Assembly: GCA_028583605.1 (NCBI GenBank)
Contig: CM053332.1
Location: forward strand, 25,410,692 to 25,474,691
Direction of reading: 5' to 3'
From: Dastarcus helophoroides
Taxonomy: Eukaryota > Arthropoda > Insecta > Coleoptera > Bothrideridae
Length of the DNA stretch: 64,000 nucleotides
Both the position numbers and the translations under genes were made by a program. The notes under the pieces are model-generated. The model saw only the letters and a list, made by a program, of their open reading frames with translations, had not been told where the DNA came from and ran no database searches. Position 1 is the first letter of the stretch, and the number at the start of each line of letters is the position of its first letter. This document shows positions 57,201-64,000 of the stretch, in pieces.

Positions 57201-59878
57201 TGGACGGTAAATGGCGACCGAATGGTCAAAATAGGAGGTTATCTCTCCACTCTTTAAGAATTCCATGGCGTTTTCATGCTATATTTCTTGAAATGTTTAT
57301 TTTTGTCATTAAAGAATTGACTCAAACTCAAGTAAAATGGGATTTTTGAGAAACAAATCAAAATTTTGGATTCAAATTCGGAAAATTAAAATAAAATTAT
57401 TAAAAAATAACAGCTAACATTTGTAGACAAATTTTTTAGGATAGATATCTCTTCTGAGGAGACAATTGGTGGACGGTAAACGGCAACAGAAATTCAAAAT
57501 AGGAGGTTCACTTTCCCCTATTTAAGTATTTCGTGGAGCAACTATTTTTATCTAATAAGATAACTAAGGGGATTTGAATCGGAAAATGCTACTAACATGG
57601 GGGCAAAATTTTAAGTTAAAAATTTAGAAGAATTATGTGAAGTATAAAATAAATTTCAAAAATTTTGAGTTTAAATGAAAGAAATTGAAGTAAAACAGTT
57701 AAAAGGTAAAGGTTAAAATTTGTAGAATAATGTTTTAAGACAGCTATCTCCGAGGGCCTCGATCGGTGGAACGGTAAATGGCGACAGATGGTCAAAATAG
57801 GAGGTTCTCTCTCCCCTCTTTGAGAAATTTCAGGGCGCGACTACTTCTATCTAATAAAAAAAAATCGAAATTTGTAGAACTCATGACAAAAACTTGAATT
57901 TTGATATAAAAAAATATCCATAGAATGCGAAATTTGAGAAAACATTTCTTAAAACATAAAAAATATTCAGTAAAAACTAAGGTTTAGGAAAATTGGCCAA
58001 ATTTGGAAGAAGAAACGAATAAAATTATTAAAAAGTAAAGTCAAATTTGTAGAGAAAGCTTTTAGAGCAGCTATCTCCGAGGGATTCATCGGTGGACGGT
58101 AAACGACAAAGATGGTCAGAAAAAGGAAGTTCTCTTACCCTTCTTTGGAATTTTGTGCCTGACTACTTCTTATCTAATAAAAAAATCAAAATTTGTAGAA
58201 ACATGATAAAAAATTGAATTTTGAGGTAAAAAAGTCTATAAAAAGCGAATTTTGAGGAAGAATTTCTTAGAACATAAAATATGTTCAGTGCAAGGTAATA
58301 TTTTAGAAAAAATTGGCAAAATTTGACAAAAAGACGAATCTTTGGAAACCTATTTCCGACAAAAATAAAATTTTTGAGTCAAGTAAAATGGAATTTTGAG
58401 AAAACAAATCAAAATTTTGGATTTAAATTCGAAAATTAAAATAAAGTGTTAAAAAAATAATAGTCACCATTTGTAGACAATTTTTTTAAGATAGCTATCT
58501 CTTCTGAGGAGACAATGGGTGGACGGTAAACGGCAACCGAAAAGTCAAAATAGGAGGTTCACTTTCCCCTGTTTGAGTATTTCGTGGAACAACTATTTCT
58601 ATCTAATAAGATAATAAAGGGATTGAATCGAATACTCAAGTAACATGGGGCAAAATTTTGAGTTAAAAATTAGAAGAATTATGAATTTAAAATTAAATTC
58701 ACAAAATTTGAGTTTAAATAAAGAAATTGAAGTAAAACATTAAAAGTAAAGTTCAAAATTTGTAAATAATTTTTTAGGACAGCTATCTCCGAGGGGCGAT
58801 CGGTGGACGGTAAATGGCGACAGAATGGTCAAAACAGGAGGTTCTTCTTCCCCTCTTTTGAGAATTTCATGGGCGACTACTTCTATCTAATGAAAAAATC
58901 GAAATTTACAGAATCATGAGAAAAACTGAATTTTGATTTAAAAAAATATCTACAGAATGCAAAATTTGAAAAAAAAATTCTTGAAAACATAAAAAATGTT
59001 TGTAAAAACTCAATATTTTAAGAAAATTGGCACAATTTGGAAGAAGAAACGAGCAAAATTATTAAAAAGTAAAGATTAAATTTGTAGAGAAAGTTTTTAG
59101 AGCAGCTATCTCGAGGGGTTCATCGGTGGACGGTAAACGACAACAGATGGTCAAAAAAGGAAGTCTCTTACCCTTCTTTGGGAAATTTTGTAGCTGCGAC
59201 CACTTCTTTCTAATAAAAAATCAAAATTTGTAGAAACATGATAAAAAATTGAATTTTGAGGTAAAAAAAGTCTTATAAAAAGCGAATTTTGTGGATGAAT
59301 TTCTCTTGTAGAACATAAAAATGTCGGTGCAAAGGTAATTATTTTTAAGAAAATGGCAAATTTGAAAAAATACGAATTTTGAACTATTTCGACAAAACTA
59401 AATTTTGGAATCAAGTAAGTAAATGGAATTTTTGAGAAACAAATCAAAATTTTGGATTTAAATTCAAAAAATTGAAATAAAATTGTTAAAAAATAAGTCA
59501 ACATTTGTGGACAAATTTTTTAAGATAGCTATCTCTTTCGAGGAGACGATCGGTGAACGGTAAACTGCAACAGAAGGTCAAAATACAAAGTTCACTTTCT
59601 CCTGTTTGAGTATTTCGTGGAACAACTATTTCTAACTAGTAAGATAATTAAAGGGATTTGAATTCGAAAATACTAATAACATGGAGGCAAAATTTAAAGT
59701 TAAAAATTTAACAGAATTTTGTGAAATATAAAATAAAATTCACAAATTGTGCTTTTAAATTAGAGAAATTAGAGTAAAACTGTTTAAAAGTAAAGGTCAA
59801 AATTTGTGGAGAAATTTTTTACATAGCTATCTCCGAGGAGTCTATCGGTGGACAGTAAATGGCGACAGTAGGAGGTTA
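54140..59878 (+). repeat. Satellite C, array 2
   Basis: Same core as array 1, recurring near 54165, 54470, 54890, 55180, 55470, 55900, 56190, 56480, 56905, 57200, 57460, 57760, 58090, 58515, 58800, 59120, 59555 and 59850. Groups of two or three short units alternate with longer ones, giving a higher-order pattern (about 720 bp at 54.2-56.9 kb). Toward 58-59.5 kb many single-base indels appear. Confidence 0.92.
56835..56880. repeat. Perfect 21-bp inverted repeat inside the satellite core
   Basis: ACACATTTTTTAGGATAGCTA and its exact reverse complement flank GAGA. Other units have only the left arm here, so the right arm was made locally, as in a template-switch event. Confidence 0.92.
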
Positions 59879-61020
59879 ATTATCACATCAGATAAAACTA
59901 GTGGCTCCATAAAATTCTCAAACAGGGAACCAACCTCCTATTTTAACCATCTGTTGTCGTTTACCCTCCACCGATAGACCCATCGGAAAAAGCTCTCCTA
60001 AAAAATTTCTCTACAAACTTTGACTTTTACTTTTCTACAATTTTATTTTAATATCTGCAATTTAAACTCAAAATTTGTTGATTTTATTTCATATTTCAAG
60101 TAATTCTTCTAGATGTTAGACTTAAAATTTTGACGCCATTTTGTTAGTATGTTCTAATTCATATTCACTTAAATGTTTTGTCAAATAGAAATACTCTTCC
60201 TATGAAATTCTTAAACATGGGAGAGCGAACCTCCCATTTTGACCATCTGTTGCTGTTTACCGTCCACCGATCGACTCCTCGGTGGAAAAAGCTGTCCTAA
60301 AAAATTTCTTTACAAAGAGTTTTACTTTTTAACAATTTAACTGTAATTTCTCGAATTTAAACCCAACATTTTTCGATTTGATTTTAAATTCCAAGTAATT
60401 ATAAAATTTAAACTTAAAACTTTGACTTCATGTTAGTTTCTAATTTACATCAATCACATCAGATAAAAGTAGTTGCTCCATTAAATTCTCAAACAGGTAA
60501 CTAACCTTCCATTTTAACCATCTGTTGTCGTTTACCGTCCACCGATATCTCCTCGGAGATAGCTGTGCTAAAAAATTTCTTTACAAACTTTGACTTGTAC
60601 TTTTTTACAATTTTATTTTATTATCTGGAATTTAAACCCAAAATTTGTTAATTTTATTTCTTATTTCAAGTAATTCTCTTAAATGGTAAACTTAAAATTT
60701 TGACTCTATATTGTTAGTATGTTCTAATTCATATTCTTTTAAATGTCTTGTCAGGTAGGGTCAGGCTAAAATCCTTTAAGAGGGGAGAGCGAACCTCCCA
60801 TTTTGACTATCTGTTTCCATTTATCGTCCACCGATCGACCCCTTGAAGGAGATAGCTGTCCTAAAAAGATTCTCTGCAAAGACTTATACTTTTTAACAAT
60901 TTTACTTTAATTTATCGAATGTAAACCCAAGATTTTTGGATTTTTGGATTTTTGAATTTATTTCATATTTCAAGTAATTCTAAATTCTAAAGTTCTATTA
61001 AATCATACTTTTTTCAAAAC
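59879..61020 (-). repeat. Satellite C, inverted block
   Basis: The core now reads in reverse complement (CCATCTGTTGTCGTTTACCG, CCACCGATCGAC) near 59950, 60250, 60535 and 60825. The orientation switch at about 59879 joins two cores facing each other. Confidence 0.9.
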
Positions 61021-61030
61021 AAATAGAAAT

Positions 61031-61286
61031 TTTGGTGGAATGGACTGACCCTTGGTTATCTTCAACCTGAAACCAAGAAAAAGTAAAAAACACAGCAAAG
61101 GCTGCTCTAACGCGTTTCGATAGTCAAGCTATTATCTTCAGAGATCTCGCTAAAAATGATAGCGTCGCTATCGAAACCCGTTAGAATAATCTTTGTCGTT
61201 TTTTTAAAATCTTTTTTGGTTTCAGGGGACAAGATTTGTGCTTCAACTTTTTGAAGATAACCAAGGACCAGTCCGTTACACCAAAA
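61031..61286 (+). mobile_element. MITE-like element with both termini
   Basis: Left end TTTGGTGGAATGGACTGACC and CTTGGTTATCTTC pairs with right end GAAGATAACCAAGGACCAGT and CCGTTACACCAAAA, an approximately 35-bp terminal inverted repeat. Inner arms carry CTAACGCGTTTCGATAG and its complement, the centre has extra TATC repeats. This copy defines both ends of the family. The target duplication is not clear. Confidence 0.88.
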
Positions 61287-62076
61287 TTGAATAATTTCAC
61301 AAAGTAAGGGTTAAAAATGTCAATTTAATTAGAATTCAAATTTTATTTCAAAAGCTGATTTTATATTGTTCGAATTTTTCTCGAAATTTTGACTTTTTTG
61401 GTTAACATTTTTTTAGTCAGAATTTCTAAAAATTTTCCTCACAGGTTGCTTTTTTTTCGAAATTTTTGCCTTTGCTTTCAAAATTCAACCTCTTTGTCAT
61501 CGGATTTTGTTTTTTATCCAGATTTTTACCGTTTTCCTTGAAATTCATTTTTTTAAACATTTAGACCAGTGTTTCCCAACCTTTAGTTAGTAGCGAAACA
61601 TATTTGGCATTGTGTAAAAAAAGGGCGATGCACATTGATAATGTAAGAAATTTTTGACGATCAAAGGAAAAATCCTAATTTTTTTTTACTCTTTTTTTAT
61701 CTAAAAATTTATTTTAGTGGGTCAAAATTTTTAATTACATTTTTCGAAAATTCTCTCCAAATTCATCAAAATTTTCACTTTTTCCCTAATATGAATTGTT
61801 TAATAGAAAAATAGAATAATTTTAGAAAATTTCTATATTCTATGAGGACAAACAGCAATGAAATTTCGTGTTTTTCAAATTGCGACGTTTTTCGAAATAT
61901 CGACTTTTTGAAAACTACAAATTTAGAATTTTTCTTAAAATTTTAACTTTTTTTTTCGAAAATTCCGTCTTTTTCTAAAGATTTTATTTTATTGCATCAA
62001 AATATTTACCTATATTTTTTTAAAAATATTCGAAACATCTGGAAAAAATCAACAATTAGAGATATTTTTCTATTGG
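61287..62076. other. AT-rich degenerate DNA
   Basis: TCGAAATTTTGACTTTT-type words, no period, no gene. A short less AT-rich patch near 61565-61640 (CCCAACCTTTAG) is not recognised. Confidence 0.5.
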
Positions 62077-62190
62077 AAAAGTCAAAATTTTAAGAAAAAA
62101 GAAGTTTCTGTTGAATGAATTGATTTTATAGAAACATCTCCATTAAAAATTCAAAATTTCTTTGTAATAAATTTCAGAGAAAAGTCATGA

Positions 62191-62238
62191 TTTGTTGTGT
62201 TTTTTAATCTTTCTTGGTCTCAAGGGACAAGATTTGTT
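62191..62238 (+). mobile_element. MITE inner right-arm fragment, copy 1
   Basis: TTTGTTGTGTTTTTTAATCT through GGGACAAGATTTG matches the right inner arm of the 12898 family. It was present before the roughly 500-bp duplication since 62773 has it too. Confidence 0.8.
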
Positions 62239-62268
62239 TATTAAATAAAAATTTTGATAATCATTTTA

Positions 62269-62334
62269 TTATTATTATTATTACTATGGGGTCGGTCATC
62301 CCTGCAGTACTGAAGCTATCGCTTATTGTGCCCC
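62269..62334 (-). mobile_element. 5'-truncated LINE tail with (TAA)n
   Basis: A 66-bp insertion present only in copy 1 of the duplication. On the minus strand it begins GGGGCACAATAAGCGATAGC, ends GACCGACCCCATAG and a (TAA)n tail. It is bordered by 14-bp direct repeats (62255-62268 and 62335-62348) with one mismatch. Tail and duplication are those of target-primed LINE insertion. The 60-residue frame over it is incidental. Confidence 0.82.
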
Positions 62335-62772
62335 TGATAAACATTTTAATAAAAACACTTTTATTTGGAAAGCAAACAAATTATCTGAGAAAATAAGTTG
62401 ATATTTTGAAAAAATAAAGAATAAATATTGACCTTTTTCAAGAATATTGATTTTCTAAATTTTTCCTAATAAATGTTGAAATTATCATTTATTTCACAAA
62501 AAATCCATAAAAATGCTTCTTTTTATTTAAATTCGACTTTTTTCATAAAAAATATCACGAAATGTAAAATTTTTATAGATTTTTGTCCAAAAATTTACTT
62601 TTATTAAATTTCAATGCACTAGAATGAGAATTTTATGAAACAAAACCAAATTTTTCAGAAAAAGTCAAAATTTTAAGAAAAAAGAAGTTTGTGTTGAATG
62701 AATTGCTTTTAAAGAAACATTTCCATTAAAAACTCAAAATTTCTTTCCAAAAAATTTCAGAGAAAAGTCGTG

Positions 62773-62820
62773 ATTTGTTGTGTTTTTTAATCTTTCTTGG
62801 TTTCAAGGGACAAGATTTGT
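62773..62820 (+). mobile_element. MITE inner right-arm fragment, copy 2
   Basis: Same fragment as at 62191-62238 (one or two differences), carried along by the tandem duplication. Confidence 0.8.
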
Positions 62821-63165
62821 TTATTAAACAGAAATTTTGATAAACATTTTAATAGAAACACTTTTATTTGGGAAGCAAACTAATTATCTAAGAAAATAAA
62901 TTGAATTTTTGAAAAAATATACACAAAAATATTGACTTTTTTCAAGAATATTGATTTTCCAAATTTTCCCAAATAAATGTCGAAGTTTTCATTCATTTCA
63001 CAAAAAAATCCATAGAAATGCTTCTTTTCATTTAAATTCGACTTTTTTCATAAAAAAAATATTTTAAAATGTAAAATTTTTATAAAATTTTGTCCAAAAA
63101 TTTACTTTTATTGGATTTCAATGCACTAGAATGAGAATTTTATGGAACGAAACCAAATATTGCAG

Positions 63166-64000
63166 AAAAAGTCGAAATTTTGAGAAAAATTTTAAATTAC
63201 TGTGAAAATATATTTTTGAAAAAAAGTTGATATTTCAAGAGATGTCGTTCGCACTTTGGAAAACGCGAAATTTTTAGTAAAATATATTTTTAATGGAAAA
63301 TAGAAATTTTTTCAAATCAGGTCGAAATTTCTTTAAAAAATTTTCGTTTGAGGAAAAACAGAAATATTGAGAGAATTTTCGAGAAAAACAAACATTATGC
63401 CTTTTTATTTTTTCTTTTTATTTATTTATAAAATATTGACTTTTCTCTGATATTTTTCATAAAGAAATTTTGAATTTTTAATAGAAATTTTTCTATAAAT
63501 TAATATTAAAAATAAGAAAAATTAAATTAATTCATTTAACAAGAACTTCTATTTTCTTAAAATTTTGATTTTTCCAATAAAAAGAACATCTCGAATTGTT
63601 AATTTTTTCTAGATGTTCGAACTATATTTTAAAAAATGTAGTTAAAAATTTTAATACAATAAAATAAAGTTTTTAGAAAAAAAAAGAAATTTTCGAAAAA
63701 AATCAAAATTTCAAGAAAAATTCTAAATTTGTATTGTTTTGAAAAAGTCGATATTTTGAAAAATGTCGCAATTTGGAAAAGACGAAATTTCTATCGTATC
63801 TATCGAATATAGAAATTTTGTAAAATTATTCTATTTTTCTATTAAACAATCCATATTAGGAGAAAAACAATTTAGAGAGAATTTTCGAAAAATAATTGAC
63901 CTTGGCGCGAAAATTCGATATTCTCTGAATCTCCTTATAAAGTAATTTCAAAAATTGAATTACCTATACTACGGCTGTAATTCAACAATATTTTTTGGGG
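63166..64000. other. AT-rich degenerate DNA to the window end
   Basis: AAAATATTTTTGAAAAAAAG- and GTCGATATTTTGAAAA-type words like those at 1-3120. Weak similarity between 63180 and 63720 suggests further decayed duplication. No gene called. Confidence 0.5.

Larger units (their letters stand above)
62077..63165. repeat. Tandem duplication, about 500-bp unit
   Basis: Copy 1 (62077-62658) and copy 2 (62659-about 63165) align throughout, from AAGTCAAAATTTTAAG to CAATGCACTAGAATGAGAAT. Each contains the same MITE fragment (62191-62238 and 62773-62820). Copy 1 alone carries an 80-bp LINE insertion. The start of a third copy may follow at 63165. Confidence 0.88.

Overview
The window is strongly AT-rich eukaryotic DNA. 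I found no intact host protein-coding gene and no tRNA or rRNA gene. The organism is most likely an arthropod, probably an insect: there is a Ty3/gypsy element with a tRNA-Leu-type primer site, remnants of a CR1/Jockey-like LINE, and compact AT-rich unique DNA between repeats. A hymenopteran would fit, but that is only an impression. Massed satellites, foldback elements, microsatellites and decayed transposons over 64 kb suggest pericentromeric or other heterochromatic DNA.

Layout. 1-3.1 kb is a degenerate AT-rich tandem array with a higher-order unit of about 1.0-1.1 kb. 3.4-4.9 kb is unique. 5019-8118 (minus) is an internally deleted Ty3/gypsy element: one complete 371-bp LTR, PBS, broken gag, a protease/RNase H fusion, the distal part of integrase, PPT and a truncated 3' LTR. 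It is bordered on both sides by satellite D, whose main array (8119-11970, about 16 copies) has a fixed 241-bp period and three GGCAGGCG boxes per monomer. A related solo LTR follows at 12231-12604, with fragments at 12671, 16441 and 51551. 13.1-15.2 kb is mostly unique with a 24-bp minisatellite. 15.9-16.4 kb is a (TTTTCAG)n array that runs straight into an LTR fragment. 17.9-19.7 kb holds a broken LINE endonuclease region and a cluster of hairpins built from LINE sequence. 20.5-21.6 kb is unique.

From 22 kb the window is dominated by three more satellites. Satellite A (about 185 bp) lies at 22.0-24.0 and 24.9-25.9 kb. Satellite B (about 178 bp, dimeric) lies inverted at 24.0-24.7 kb and forward at 26.9-35.9 kb, interrupted by a LINE 3' end at 32.3 kb. 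Satellite C has a conserved core in roughly fifty units of about 290 or 590 bp. It lies at 38.1-50.1 and 54.1-59.9 kb, then flips orientation to 61.0 kb. An AT heptamer array with hairpins sits at 36.8-37.5 kb. Within or beside satellite C are a (TAA)n, a (CTACCTAT)n, a possible solo LTR, a 289-bp insertion with a 7-bp direct repeat, and a 272-bp-arm palindrome at 53.6-54.3 kb. 50.4-53.5 kb is unique DNA carrying a solo LTR.

A recurrent palindromic MITE-like family (terminal motif TTTGGTGGAACGGACTGGTC) occurs at least eight times in various truncated forms and is a good candidate for an undescribed foldback family. No operon-like gene system is present. The interest lies in how satellites, LTRs and inverted repeats are made and maintained here. 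All copy counts and similarities were read by eye.
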